Source of the DNA: Acidobacteriaceae bacterium
GTDB taxonomy: Bacteria > Acidobacteriota > Terriglobia > Terriglobales > Acidobacteriaceae
Direction of reading: 5' to 3'
Assembly (NCBI GenBank): GCA_003160215.1
Contig: PLQW01000277.1
Location: 3,837-63,750, forward strand
Length of the DNA: 59,914 bases
In this document: in pieces, positions 20,224 through 29,271 of the stretch
Numbering within the stretch: the first letter of the stretch is position 1
Layout: the number at the start of each line of letters is the position of its first letter
Made by a program: the position numbers and the translations under genes
Notes under the pieces: generated by a model
What the model was told of the DNA's origin: nothing
Database searches by the model: none
Seen by the model: only the letters and a program-made list of their open reading frames with translations

Positions 20224-20589
20224 CTATTTCCTGTCGGAGGTTTTGTCTTTGCTGGAGCTGGAAGTGTCTTTGTCGGAGCTGGACGTGTCTTTGCTGGAGC
20301 GGGACGTGTCTTTGCCGGAGCTGGTCTCGCTTTGGGGAGTCTCCGCTTTGCTTGGCGAAGTGGAGGACGACGTAGAACCATTGCCGCTCGAAGAGCCGGC
20401 GCTGGACGACTTCTTGGCATAGTCGCTCACGTACCACCCGGAACCTTTGAACTGGAAGGCAGGCGCCGAAAGCACCTGCTCCAACTCGCCCCCGCAGTGC
20501 GGGCAGACGGTCATGGGCGAGTCGGAAAACTTCTGGATCCGCTCCATCAGGCTATGGCACTTTTTGCACTGGTATTCGTAAAGAGGCAA
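20224..20589 (-). CDS. FmdB-type zinc-ribbon protein with repetitive tail
   Basis: 121 residues. The first 60 are an FmdB/CxxC regulatory domain: MPLYEYQCKKC, then VCPHCGGELEQVL, four cysteines for one zinc. The tail from about residue 66 is low-complexity Ser/Lys/Asp/Thr with a heptad-like repeat (SSKDTSS), encoded by a 21-bp DNA repeat around 20245-20325. Proteins of this family are common, with poorly known function. Confidence 0.85.
   Translation of the reverse strand: MPLYEYQCKKCHSLMERIQKFSDSPMTVCPHCGGELEQVLSAPAFQFKGSGWYVSDYAKKSSSAGSSSGNGSTSSSTSPSKAETPQSETSSGKDTSRSSKDTSSSDKDTSSSSKDKTSDRK
20245..20325. repeat. 21-bp tandem repeat in FmdB gene tail
   Basis: About four copies of a 21-bp unit containing GTGTCTTTG and GGAGC encode seven-residue S/K/D/T repeats. 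Copy number is likely to vary between strains. Confidence 0.7.
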
Positions 20590-20872
20590 TGCGATGTCCT
20601 TACGATCTTGTCTAAGTTATTGATTCTATTTTTCGCGATTAGTTGCGGTCAATTCGCCAACCCTCGTGGCTGGCCGAAAGCTGTGCTCCACCCATCGCCT
20701 ATACACCAGATGTGAAACTGCTTTAGCCCACCGCGGAAGTGGTGGGAAAGCTGGCAAATTTACTCCCGAGCGCCTTCAGGGGCGGCACTACGCACCGTGA
20801 TGCTGATCACGAGATTAGCCACGGCAAGAGCTTGTGCTTGCATCCTGCGCTCTGCGCCTTGAAACTAGGGCA

Positions 20873-21598
20873 GTGAAAGCAATCGCAATCATCCCCGCAC
20901 GGCTGGCGTCCACTCGACTGTCCCGCAAGGTCCTGCGTGAGATCGACGGTCGCCCGATGCTCGCTTATGTCTATGAAGCGACCCGTGCCTGCCCCCAATT
21001 GCAAGACGTCATCGTGGCCACGGATTCAGAGGAGATCGCCTCCGTTTGCCGCGAGCACGGTTGGGAGTACCGCATGACGTCTCCGCAGCATCGCAGCGGT
21101 ACCGATCGCGTCCACGAAGTCGCGCAGACGATCGAGGCTGACGTTTACCTTAACGTGCAAGGCGATGAGCCGCTGGCACGACGCGAGCATCTCGACGTGC
21201 TGCTCGGGCTGATGGAGAGGGAAGGCGTCGAGGTTGGCACGCTCAAAACTCCGTCCTCACCCGAGGATGTAACCAATCCCAATGCGGTGAAGGTTGTCGC
21301 CGCGTTGGATGGCAGGACCCTCTACTTTTCGCGGGCGGCTATTCCTTTCGATCGCGATGGCAGCGGGAAGGTGCGCTGCTACAAGCACCTCGGCTTCTAT
21401 GCTTATCGCAAGCCAGCCCTCGACGCGTTCTGCGCGTGGCCTGAGTCGGAACTGGAACGTAGCGAGCGCCTGGAACAGCTACGCTTCCTCGACCATGGCA
21501 TCGCAGTCCATGTCGCCGAAACTCCTTTCGACACCGTGGGCGTGGACACGGAAGAAGACTTGCGAAGAGTGGAAGCTATCCTCGCGACCCGGAAATAG
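20873..21598 (+). CDS. kdsB: 3-deoxy-manno-octulosonate cytidylyltransferase (CMP-KDO synthetase)
   Basis: 241 residues. Activates KDO as CMP-KDO for LPS inner core. Nucleotide-binding and active-site motifs are IIPARLASTRLSRKVL, NVQGDEPL and YKHLGFYAYRK. The start chosen is GTG (MKAIAIIPARL), matching the family N-terminus. Its weak AGGG site is close to the start. It lies alone between the FmdB gene and a convergent membrane protein. Confidence 0.96.
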   Translation: MKAIAIIPARLASTRLSRKVLREIDGRPMLAYVYEATRACPQLQDVIVATDSEEIASVCREHGWEYRMTSPQHRSGTDRVHEVAQTIEADVYLNVQGDEPLARREHLDVLLGLMEREGVEVGTLKTPSSPEDVTNPNAVKVVAALDGRTLYFSRAAIPFDRDGSGKVRCYKHLGFYAYRKPALDAFCAWPESELERSERLEQLRFLDHGIAVHVAETPFDTVGVDTEEDLRRVEAILATRK

Positions 21599-21602
21599 AC
21601 CG

Positions 21603-21914
21603 TCAGGAACGCGCGAGACCAGAGATGCCGAGCGCGAGGAACATCAAGACTGCTAGTGTCTCGAAGCCCACCCACAGGACATACTGTCGCCGGTTGGGTA
21701 CAGCCGGAACTCTCCGCCACGCCTTATAAAAATATAAGAATATCCCTGTCAGGATGGATACTACTGCAATAGCTCCTATCCAAGCTGCCCATAATCTCGC
21801 CGGCTTTCGGCTGTCCAGTGAAGGCAGGAACGCCGCGCTCATCCACAAGCCGCCCAAACCCAGGCACCACAGCGCGCTTTCAAGACTGATGAGACGAGTT
21901 CGACGGGCTGACAT
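21603..21914 (-). CDS. Small membrane protein, unknown function
   Basis: 103 residues with three hydrophobic segments (about 13-31, 43-63 and 78-100). It follows the M48 protease gene by about 10 bases on the same strand, so it is probably co-transcribed. It is convergent with kdsB, the stops being about 5 bases apart. No family recognised. Confidence 0.65.
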   Translation of the reverse strand: MSARRTRLISLESALWCLGLGGLWMSAAFLPSLDSRKPARLWAAWIGAIAVVSILTGIFLYFYKAWRRVPAVPNRRQYVLWVGFETLAVLMFLALGISGLARS

Positions 21915-21923
21915 AGATCACCC

Positions 21924-23087
21924 TCATACTACCTGTTCAGCCTGTTGCTTGTTCGCCCATGCCTCGGCGGCGGCGATTCGCTTTCCGATTGACGGATGCG
22001 AGTGAAAGAGCCATTCGATGAACTTCGACGGCTCGCGCTCGGCCAGGTTCTGATCGGCCAACTTCTGCATCGAGCTGATGAAGGGGGCGATGGCGGGAAT
22101 ATTCTCCCACGCATAACGGTCCGCTTCCCGTTCATGGCGGCGTGAGATCGCATTCAACGCCGGCATCAGCAGAAATCCCAAGATCGTCGCCACCAGCACA
22201 ATGAGCGGCAAGTTGGCGAAATCGTAGAGCCGGGGATCGAGCACCGGGAACCAGTCCTTGGCGATGACGAAGCGCAGCACCTGGTTGATGAGCCAGAATC
22301 CGAAAAACGTGATTCCCACCTGCATCAAGATGCCCTTCAGAATGTGACGGTGGACGTGATGCCCGAGTTCGTGAGCGAGGACCGCCTCGATCTCGTCGTC
22401 GCTGTAATGCTGGAGCAGCGTGTCGGACAGAATAATGCGGCGCGTCGAACCCATTCCGGTGAGCGCAGCATTGGCTTTCTTCGACTTCTCCGACAGCTTC
22501 CATTCATACACGCCGCGCACGCGGGTGCCGGCGCGCTCGCCGAGCCGGGTCAGGCGATCGCGGAGGCCGTCGTTCTCCAGCGGCTGGAATTTATAGAAGA
22601 TCGGCATCAGCACAACTGGCGCAAGCTGCGCCATCAGCAGGAACAGCCCGACAAAAACCGCCCAGGCTATGATCCACCAGCGCTGCGGCGCAATCCTGAT
22701 AACCGCGTAGACGATTTCCACCATGATGGCGCCCAGGACCAGTCCAACCAGCCATCCCTTGCATTCGTCCCAAAGCCAGCCACGCAGCTTTTGATTGGAA
22801 AGATTGTATTGGTGCTCCAGCCGGAAGCCGATGAAATCGAAAGGTGCGCTGAGAACTTTGGCGATGACCGAGAACATCAGCACATACAGAAAGACCGCAA
22901 GAAAGTAGCGCTGGTGCGCGCCCAGGTAGGACCAATCGCGGAGCTTGCCGGTCCATCCCGTGACCAGTAGCACCACCAGCAAAGCGAAACCGATGACCGC
23001 GTCAGCCAGGCCCAGCCAGCGCTGAATGCGGTTGTAGCGGCGTACCTCCGGCGAGTCGGCCGGTCGCGGAATTGAAGTGGTTGCCAT
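21924..23087 (-). CDS. M48-family membrane metalloprotease (Ste24-like)
   Basis: 387 residues with several membrane helices (about residues 24-45, 62-85, 107-130, 140-168) before the zinc site. The zinc-binding motif HELGHH sits near residue 240. A second site around HEREADRYA supplies the third ligand. Related enzymes cleave CAAX proteins in eukaryotes and act in membrane-protein quality control in bacteria. The substrate here is unknown. Confidence 0.93.
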   Translation of the reverse strand: MATTSIPRPADSPEVRRYNRIQRWLGLADAVIGFALLVVLLVTGWTGKLRDWSYLGAHQRYFLAVFLYVLMFSVIAKVLSAPFDFIGFRLEHQYNLSNQKLRGWLWDECKGWLVGLVLGAIMVEIVYAVIRIAPQRWWIIAWAVFVGLFLLMAQLAPVVLMPIFYKFQPLENDGLRDRLTRLGERAGTRVRGVYEWKLSEKSKKANAALTGMGSTRRIILSDTLLQHYSDDEIEAVLAHELGHHVHRHILKGILMQVGITFFGFWLINQVLRFVIAKDWFPVLDPRLYDFANLPLIVLVATILGFLLMPALNAISRRHEREADRYAWENIPAIAPFISSMQKLADQNLAEREPSKFIEWLFHSHPSIGKRIAAAEAWANKQQAEQVV

Positions 23088-23202
23088 TCAGTCGGAGTTG
23101 AAAGCCGAATGCGCGCGAATCGTTCTCTCGATGCTTGCTTCAAGTATGCCAGAAACGCTGCGGGAAACGCACCTCAGGCGAAGGCTTGCCTTCGGCCTAA
23201 GG

Positions 23203-24657
23203 CTACTTGGCACCCGCCTCTGACAAGACTGGCGTTCCGACATGAGGGCCAGCCCCAACGAAGTTTTCCGTTTCCTTCAGAATCTGCGACACCAACTCCG
23301 GCGATGCCGCTTCGCAGTAGATGCGCAGCAGCGGCTCGGTTCCTGACGAACGCACCAGCACCCACGCTTCGGCGCCGTTGCCGTAAGTTGGCGCGTCGAG
23401 GAAAAACTTAACCCCGTCGAGCGTTTCCACTTTCTGCACATTGAAACTTCCGATCGTTGCGGGCTTCGCGCTGGCGCGGCGCATGGCCTCATCTTTCACC
23501 GCATTGCTGAGGTGCAGGTCGAGCCTGCGATAGTGATGCTCTCCGTATTCCTGTTGCAGGTCGCGCACCAGTTGGCCAAGCGGCTTGCCCTCTTCCGCCA
23601 TGATGTTGGCCAGCAGCAGGGAATTCAGAAGGCCATCACGCTCCGGCAGGTGACGGGTTATGCCGATTCCGCCCGATTCTTCCCCGCCGATGAGGATGTC
23701 GCGCTCCAGCATGAGATCGCAAATGTACTTGAAGCCGATACCGCACTCGTTCACTTTGCGGCCGTACTTCGCCGCGATGCGGTCGATCATGCGCGTGGTG
23801 TTGAACGCACGCACGATCTCGCCGGGCCATTGTTTGCGCTTCAGCAGGCACTCCAGAATCAAGCTGAAGCACTTGTGCGCATCCACGAAGCTGCCATCGT
23901 CCGCAACCGCGCCCAGCCTGTCGGCATCGCCGTCGGTGGCCATCCCCGCCTGACAGTCCTCGCGCACAACCGTTTCTTGCAACATGGCAATGTGCGGCGG
24001 TATCGGCTCGGGATTGATTCCTGGGAACAGTGGATTGAGCTCTCCGCGAATCTCCAGATGATCGGTCCCGCTCTCGGCAAAGATTCCCTTCAAGACGCCC
24101 CGTCCTGCGCCGTACATCACGTCAATCGCAAACTTGAAGCCGGCCTTCTGGATCAACTTCAAATCGACAAAGTTCTTGATGGCGGAAATGTAGGGGGCCT
24201 TGAAGTCTGCGAGGGTCACGCTGCCGCCGCCGCGCTCCAGTCGGGGCGAATCCAGTTCATCCTCGATCGACTTCATGATGGCGGGCGTCCCCGATCCGCC
24301 ATACCCCGCCTTGTACTTCACGCCGTTCCAGTTAAACGGATTGTGGCTGGAGGTGATCATCACACCGCCCGCCGCGCCCAGATTCTTGACCGCATACGAC
24401 AGCGCCGGGGTGGGCGTGTAATCGTCTGAGAGACGCACCGCGACGCCGGAGCCAGCCAGGACTTCGGAGACGATCTCAGCCGCGCGCTGGGATGCAAAGC
24501 GCGTGTCATAGCCGACAACCAGCCCCTTGCTGGCGTCCTCGTTCTGGTGGACGTAAGCCGCGAGCGCATCGCCGACCCGGCGAACATTGTCGAAAGTAAA
24601 ATCGTCGGCAATGATACCGCGCCAACCATCGGTTCCGAACTTGATCTGTGTTGCCAT
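23203..24657 (-). CDS. Phosphoglucomutase/phosphomannomutase family protein
   Basis: 484 residues, alpha-D-phosphohexomutase superfamily. The catalytic serine is in MITSSHNPFNWNGVKYK, the metal site in TDGDADRLG, the sugar-binding loop in GEESGGIGI, and the phosphate-binding loop in RSSGTEPLLRIY. It interconverts hexose 1- and 6-phosphates; glucose versus mannose specificity cannot be told. manC and manA nearby suggest supply of sugar nucleotides. The ATG at 24657 gives the family start (MATQIKFGTDGWRG). Confidence 0.93.
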   Translation of the reverse strand: MATQIKFGTDGWRGIIADDFTFDNVRRVGDALAAYVHQNEDASKGLVVGYDTRFASQRAAEIVSEVLAGSGVAVRLSDDYTPTPALSYAVKNLGAAGGVMITSSHNPFNWNGVKYKAGYGGSGTPAIMKSIEDELDSPRLERGGGSVTLADFKAPYISAIKNFVDLKLIQKAGFKFAIDVMYGAGRGVLKGIFAESGTDHLEIRGELNPLFPGINPEPIPPHIAMLQETVVREDCQAGMATDGDADRLGAVADDGSFVDAHKCFSLILECLLKRKQWPGEIVRAFNTTRMIDRIAAKYGRKVNECGIGFKYICDLMLERDILIGGEESGGIGITRHLPERDGLLNSLLLANIMAEEGKPLGQLVRDLQQEYGEHHYRRLDLHLSNAVKDEAMRRASAKPATIGSFNVQKVETLDGVKFFLDAPTYGNGAEAWVLVRSSGTEPLLRIYCEAASPELVSQILKETENFVGAGPHVGTPVLSEAGAK

Positions 24658-24708
24658 GATGGTGGTTTTCAAAACGCCATATCCGCAGTTGCTAGATATC
24701 AACAGATG

Positions 24709-24978
24709 CTAACGATACACTTCCCGCCGGTGGCCGAGTCGAACGACCAAGATGAGCAGCCGGTTGTCCTCGATCCTGGTGACAAGCCGATAATCGCCTA
24801 CCCGGTATTTCCAAAATTCTCCGAGATGCTGACCGTGCAATGCTTGCCCGATGCTGCGGGGGTCCTCCATCGGAGCGACGCGTTCCTGCAAGAACTTGCG
24901 GATGCGTCGACCCACGCTCCGGTCGAGCCGTTGAAGCTGCCGAAGAGCGGTGTCGGTAAACTCAATCGTCCAGGCCAA
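24709..24978 (-). CDS. RelE/ParE-family toxin
   Basis: 89 residues: [29 protein letters not shown], then [36 protein letters not shown]. This is the compact RelE fold with the usual C-terminal HRREVY active-site region (family enzymes cleave mRNA in the ribosome). It overlaps the antitoxin gene by 17 bases, antitoxin first, as is usual. Confidence 0.9.
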   Translation of the reverse strand: MAWTIEFTDTALRQLQRLDRSVGRRIRKFLQERVAPMEDPRSIGQALHGQHLGEFWKYRVGDYRLVTRIEDNRLLILVVRLGHRREVYR

Positions 24979-25186
24979 GGCGCCTTGCGACCTCGTCCAA
25001 GGTATAGGTTCGCTCTCTACCCGCCCGCACGCGCTCTAGAATCCGCTCGGCTTCGTAGGCATCTTCCAAGTCCTCAATATGCTTCAAGATTGCTTCGCGG
25101 GCGTAATAAGTCTTGGTGCGGCCACTGCGCTGTGCCAAACGTTCAAGCCTTTTTTCAATCGATTGCGGAAGGCGGATTGCAAGCAT
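24962..25186 (-). CDS. RelB-like ribbon-helix-helix antitoxin
   Basis: 74 residues: [28 protein letters not shown] is a ribbon-helix-helix DNA-binding N-terminus. An acidic helical tail contacts the toxin. The ATG at 25186 follows GAGG at a good distance. A perfect palindrome at 25197-25212 just upstream is the probable operator. It is the first gene of the pair with the RelE toxin. Confidence 0.88.
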   Translation of the reverse strand: MLAIRLPQSIEKRLERLAQRSGRTKTYYAREAILKHIEDLEDAYEAERILERVRAGRERTYTLDEVARRLGLDD

Positions 25187-25196
25187 AAAACACCTC

Positions 25197-25212
25197 GCTA
25201 TATCAATATAGC
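25197..25212. promoter_or_regulatory. Palindromic operator of the RelBE-like pair
   Basis: GCTATAT-CA-ATATAGC is a perfect 7-bp inverted repeat with a 2-base centre, ending 11 bases before the antitoxin ATG. It overlaps a TATATT -10-like element on the minus strand, fitting autorepression by the RHH antitoxin. Confidence 0.6.
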
Positions 25213-25267
25213 AAACGGATCCGCTTATCTTCCATGGGCCGGCGGCGACCACCCGGGGTCGCAGCTC

Positions 25268-26383
25268 CTAGACCAGCCGCTTGAGCTTCTTCTCGTCGAG
25301 GTGCTTGACCACTTTGCCCACGTCCTGCGCATGTTCGCGCGTGGTGATCAGCAGCGCATCGTCGGTTTCGACGACGACCAGGTTCTTCACCCCCACGACT
25401 GCGACGAACTTCCGCTTGGAGTGAATGAAGTTCCCCTCCGCATTCAGCGTAAAGTTTTGATCGGCGACTATGACATTGGCGCCATCGTTCTTGCCTGCGT
25501 TGCGATGTTCGTAAAGCGCGGTCCAGGAGCCCAGGTCGTTCCATCCGAAGCTTACGGGAATGCAGTAGATGCCGGACTTGCCTTCGCCCTTCCTGGAACG
25601 CGGTTCGAGCACGGCATAGTCGATACTGATGTTCTCGCACTTGGGATAAAGTTTTGCGAAGGTCTTCTCGAAGCCGCGAGTTCCATAGCTCGCCGCAATT
25701 TTCTCCAGCAGCGGCGCTGTATTCGGCAGATGTTCACGGAGGGCGTTGGCGAGGGTGTGCGCACTCCAGACGAACATCCCGCTGTTCCAGAAGAAATTTC
25801 CAGCCTTGACGAATTGCCCCGCGACCTCGGGCAAAGGCTTCTCGGTGAAGCGCCGTACCTGGAGTACGCCTTTCTGCGACCGATCGCCAACTTCGATATA
25901 GCCGTAACCAGTTTCCGCGCGCGTGGGAGGAATACCGATCACCACGATGTTTTCGCCGGCGGCGGCTATCCTGGCGGCACGGCCAATGTCCTCGCGGAAG
26001 CGCTTCTCGTCCACGATTACGTGATCGGAGGGAAACATTCCGATCACTGCGGTGGGGTCGCTCCTCTCCAACAGAAAGGCAGCCAGGCCGATTGCTGGAG
26101 CCGTGTTTCGTCCGGCAGGTTCGGCGACGATGTGTTTCTTTGGAAGACCCTTGAGCTGGCGGAGGATCGCGGGGCGCAAGTCTTCGTTGGTGATGATCCA
26201 GAATTGTTTCGCCTTCGCCAGCGGAGATAGCCGTTCGACAGTCTCCTGGATCATGCTTTTCTTGCTGTTCAGCGGCAACAGTTGCTTGGCCATCCGCTTG
26301 CGGCTCAAAGGCCAGAAGCGGGTGCCGCGTCCACCGGCGAGAATGACGGGATAAAACGAAAACTTACCTGAAGTGGCGACCAA
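25268..26383 (-). CDS. manC: Mannose-1-phosphate guanylyltransferase
   Basis: 371 residues. Forms GDP-mannose from mannose 1-phosphate and GTP. The nucleotidyltransferase signature is LAGGRGTRFWPLSRKRMAKQ; other conserved parts are EPAGRNTAPAIGLAA and the FWNSGMFVW loop. There is no fused isomerase domain, matching the separate manA gene upstream. A TTG start with AAGGA seven bases before it is used. Confidence 0.94.
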   Translation of the reverse strand: MVATSGKFSFYPVILAGGRGTRFWPLSRKRMAKQLLPLNSKKSMIQETVERLSPLAKAKQFWIITNEDLRPAILRQLKGLPKKHIVAEPAGRNTAPAIGLAAFLLERSDPTAVIGMFPSDHVIVDEKRFREDIGRAARIAAAGENIVVIGIPPTRAETGYGYIEVGDRSQKGVLQVRRFTEKPLPEVAGQFVKAGNFFWNSGMFVWSAHTLANALREHLPNTAPLLEKIAASYGTRGFEKTFAKLYPKCENISIDYAVLEPRSRKGEGKSGIYCIPVSFGWNDLGSWTALYEHRNAGKNDGANVIVADQNFTLNAEGNFIHSKRKFVAVVGVKNLVVVETDDALLITTREHAQDVGKVVKHLDEKKLKRLV

Positions 26384-26428
26384 GTTCGATTCCTTGCGCC
26401 CATCGAGGCGAGCGCTCTTGCAAGTGTA

Positions 26429-27415
26429 TTATGGCGCGCTGAGCGATTGCACAAGCACGGTTTCCGGCTCCGCCGGTGCTTCGGTGGGCAGAGACATACG
26501 CAGGATTTCAAGCTCCCACTGCGGGCGGACTGTGTACTCTCGCACCCTGGCTGGAATGACCACCGCTTCTCCGGTAGCGAAGCTGATGGGTTCCATCCCT
26601 TGCGATTCTACGACTCCTGCCCCGTCCACCGCGACTAGGATGTGGGGGGAAGCGGGTGCGGTCCCCGCGTGCATCGCTTCGCGTAGCTTGATCTTCTCGA
26701 CTTCAAAGAATGGCGAGCGCACCAGAACATTAGGGTTGTCGCCTGTGGAAGGAACCACTTTGCCAGCCGTCGTCTGCAGTTTCGTCGCGGCCAATCCTTC
26801 AGCGATGTGAAGTTCACGGCCGCGGCCGTAATCGTACAGGCGATAAGTGGTATCGGAGGTCTGCTGCGTCTCCACCAGGACCATTCCGCCGCCGATGGTA
26901 TGAACGGTCCCCGCAGCGACGTACAGCATGTCCCCTTGGTGAACATCCACCCAATTCAGCAACTCTTCCGCGCGCGTATCTTGAATCGCCTGTTTGAATC
27001 GCTCCAGCGTCACTCCGGGCTTCAATCCCAGTGCAACTTGAGCGCCGGGCTGGGCGCGCAGCGCATACCAGCATTCGGTCTTTCCGCACGGCTGGCCAAT
27101 CTTGTGCGCCTGCTCATCATCGGGATGGACCTGCACCGACAGCTTGTCGCCGGGAAAAAGAAACTTCACCAGCAGCGGAAAGCGATCGTCGAAACGCGCG
27201 GCCTGCCCGACCAGATCGCGGCCGTATTGCTTGGAGAGTTCGCCAAGTGTGCGCCCCGCCAGCGGCCCATTGGCCACCCGGTTGTCTTCCCAAGTCAGCC
27301 AGCTCTCGCCGATCGGTTCCTTCACGATTTTTGTGTAAATCGGCCGAAGATCGCGGACACCCCACGGCCGCTCGTCGAAGATGGGCATTAATAGGAGTGG
27401 GTAAAGTTCAGACAT
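26429..27415 (-). CDS. manA: Mannose-6-phosphate isomerase (class I)
   Basis: 328 residues. Interconverts fructose 6-phosphate and mannose 6-phosphate. It is a zinc-dependent cupin: KLSVQVHPDDEQAH carries the HxD region, and the catalytic core includes AGTVHTIGGGMVLVETQQTSDTTYRLYDY. The ATG at 27415 is preferred: it starts the family N-terminus (MSELYPLLL) and lies only 4 bases after the aminotransferase stop. An upstream start would overlap that gene by 150 bases. Confidence 0.93.
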   Translation of the reverse strand: MSELYPLLLMPIFDERPWGVRDLRPIYTKIVKEPIGESWLTWEDNRVANGPLAGRTLGELSKQYGRDLVGQAARFDDRFPLLVKFLFPGDKLSVQVHPDDEQAHKIGQPCGKTECWYALRAQPGAQVALGLKPGVTLERFKQAIQDTRAEELLNWVDVHQGDMLYVAAGTVHTIGGGMVLVETQQTSDTTYRLYDYGRGRELHIAEGLAATKLQTTAGKVVPSTGDNPNVLVRSPFFEVEKIKLREAMHAGTAPASPHILVAVDGAGVVESQGMEPISFATGEAVVIPARVREYTVRPQWELEILRMSLPTEAPAEPETVLVQSLSAP

Positions 27416-27419
27416 CTGC

Positions 27420-28619
27420 TTACACGTTGGCGAAGAATTTGCGCATGCGGTCCAGTCCGCGCTCCAGGTTTTCGGCTGAAACCGCATACGAAAGCCGGAT
27501 GTGGTCCTGTGTGCCGAACCCTTCACCCGGAACCACAACCACGTGCGCTTCGTGCAAGAGTTTACGCGCAACGTCGGAAGCGGAGTTCAATCCGCCGCGC
27601 TCGAAATAATGGCTGACGTTGGGATAGGCGTAGAACGCCCCGTTCGGCGAGGCGCAAGTGAGGCCCGGAATTGCGCGCAGGCCATCGACCACCTTATCGC
27701 GAAGAGAGATGTAGCCGGCGAGCATCTCTCGCACGCACTCCTGCGAGCCGGTCAAAGCCGCAACCGCAGCCTTCTGCACGATCGACGTCGGATTCGAGGT
27801 GCTCTGGCTTTGCAGCTTCTGCATCGCACTGATGAGCGGCGCAGGCCCCAGTGCATAACCCAATCGCCAGCCGGTCATGGCATAGGTCTTCGACAGAGAC
27901 CCGATGATGATGAGCCGCTCCTTCACTTCGTGAACGCAACCCGCCGAAAACAATTGTCCGGTGAAGTTCAAGTACACATAGCACTCGTCGGAGACAACAT
28001 AGATGCCGCGGTCATGCGCCAGCTTCAGCACCGACGTCATGTGGTCGGGCTTCATCACCGCGCCTGACGGGTTGCCGGGAGAGTTCAGGACGATGACCTT
28101 GGTGCGCGGGGTGATCGCGCGCTCGACCATGTCCGCTGTGAGGTCGAAGTCGTGCTTCTCATCCGTGGCAATGTACACCGGCTCGCCGCCCGCATAGCGG
28201 ACGATGTCTTTGAACGAAACCCAGTACGGCACCGGCAGAATGACTTCATCGCCGTGGTCCACCAGCACCTGGATGGCGTTGAAAAGCGCGTGCTTGCCGC
28301 CGACCGAGGCGATGCAATCTTCGCGCTTGTAGTCGGAGCCAAAATCGGCCGCATGGCGCTGCACGATCGCGTCGCGCAGCTCGGTTGTGCCGCCGACGGC
28401 GGTGTACTTGGTGAAGTTCTTATGGATCGCATCAATCGCCGCCTCTTTGATGTGTGCGGGCGTGACGAAGTGCGGTTCTCCGGCGCCGAAGTCCACCAGG
28501 TCGACGCCCTGGGCACGCAACTTCTCGGCCTCGCTGACCACGGCCAAGGTGGCGGACACTTCGATGCGTTGAATCCGGTTGGTCAGAAACGACGAGAGCT
28601 GGGTTCCGGCAGCGGTCAT
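27420..28619 (-). CDS. Aspartate/aromatic-type aminotransferase (class I, PLP)
   Basis: 399 residues. The PLP-lysine motif is SLSKTYAMTGWRLGY, with the binding residues GNPSG and DECYVYLNF. The type I-gamma aspartate aminotransferase pattern (ATLAVVSEAEKLRAQGVDLVDFG near the start) is present, so glutamate-oxaloacetate transamination is likely. The ATG at 28619 has AAGGG seven bases before it; an upstream ATG at 28634 overlaps the coaD stop. Confidence 0.93.
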   Translation of the reverse strand: MTAAGTQLSSFLTNRIQRIEVSATLAVVSEAEKLRAQGVDLVDFGAGEPHFVTPAHIKEAAIDAIHKNFTKYTAVGGTTELRDAIVQRHAADFGSDYKREDCIASVGGKHALFNAIQVLVDHGDEVILPVPYWVSFKDIVRYAGGEPVYIATDEKHDFDLTADMVERAITPRTKVIVLNSPGNPSGAVMKPDHMTSVLKLAHDRGIYVVSDECYVYLNFTGQLFSAGCVHEVKERLIIIGSLSKTYAMTGWRLGYALGPAPLISAMQKLQSQSTSNPTSIVQKAAVAALTGSQECVREMLAGYISLRDKVVDGLRAIPGLTCASPNGAFYAYPNVSHYFERGGLNSASDVARKLLHEAHVVVVPGEGFGTQDHIRLSYAVSAENLERGLDRMRKFFANV

Positions 28620-28630
28620 GGATTGGCCCT

Positions 28631-29152
28631 TCATAAAAGATGAGTTCTCGTCGCGAATGAATGTTTTTCTGCAACCTTGTGGCGGACTCGTTCCTCGACC
28701 AACTCCGGCACGAGTCCAGTCAAGGGACCCCCGAACTTGGCGATCTCACGCACGATGCGCGAGCTGAGGTAGGAATATTTCTCGGCGGGCATCATGAATA
28801 CGGTCTCGACGCGCGGCTCCATCTTGCGGTTCATCAGCGCCATCTGCAACTCGAACTCGTAGTCACTCACCGCGCGAATCCCCCGCAGCACCGCGTTGGC
28901 GTTTTTCTGGATACAGTAGGCGACCAGCAGGCCCTCAAAAATATCGACGGTCACATTGTCGAGCTCGGAGGTCATCGCCTCCAGCATGTCTTTGCGCTCT
29001 TCCATGTCGAACAGAGCTTCGTCCTTGTCGAGGTTGCGGGCAATCGCCACAATGAGCCGGTCGAAGAGCTTGCTGCCACGATGGATCAGGTCCAAGTGGC
29101 CGTTCGTAACCGGGTCGAACGATCCGGGATAGATGGCGACGATATCCTTCAA
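28631..29152 (-). CDS. coaD: Phosphopantetheine adenylyltransferase
   Basis: 173 residues. Makes dephospho-CoA from 4'-phosphopantetheine and ATP. The nucleotidyl transferase signature is YPGSFDPVTNGHLDLI; the loop YLSSRIVREIAKFGG corresponds to the ISSSxVKE motif. The TTG start at 29152 follows GAGG by four bases and gives the family N-terminus. It lies between recA and the aminotransferase, all on the minus strand. Confidence 0.95.
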   Translation of the reverse strand: MKDIVAIYPGSFDPVTNGHLDLIHRGSKLFDRLIVAIARNLDKDEALFDMEERKDMLEAMTSELDNVTVDIFEGLLVAYCIQKNANAVLRGIRAVSDYEFELQMALMNRKMEPRVETVFMMPAEKYSYLSSRIVREIAKFGGPLTGLVPELVEERVRHKVAEKHSFATRTHLL

Positions 29153-29236
29153 GAGACCTCGGAAAGGCGGGAGTTTATGCCGGATGATTTTATTCCGGGT
29201 TGCGCCCAGAGGCAATCGGGGAAAGAGAGTGCGCGG

Positions 29237-29259
29237 AGGAGCCTCGGGAAGAGGCTCCT
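29237..29259 (-). terminator. Stem-loop between recA and coaD
   Basis: AGGAGCCTC and GAGGCTCCT make a perfect 9-bp stem with a 5-base loop, about 13 bases past the recA stop. The T-tract is poor, so it may act as a weak terminator, RNA end or processing site. Confidence 0.4.
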
Positions 29260-29271
29260 GTTGCACGATGC

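Noticed and set aside
23512-24429. 305-residue plus-strand frame
   Set aside because: Antisense to the phosphohexomutase gene, which has all catalytic motifs.
25079-26230. 383-residue plus-strand frame
   Set aside because: Antisense to manC; no domain support.
26370-26400. GTTCGATTCC-like tRNA T-loop word near the manC start
   Set aside because: No acceptor stem, D-arm or anticodon arm could be built around it.
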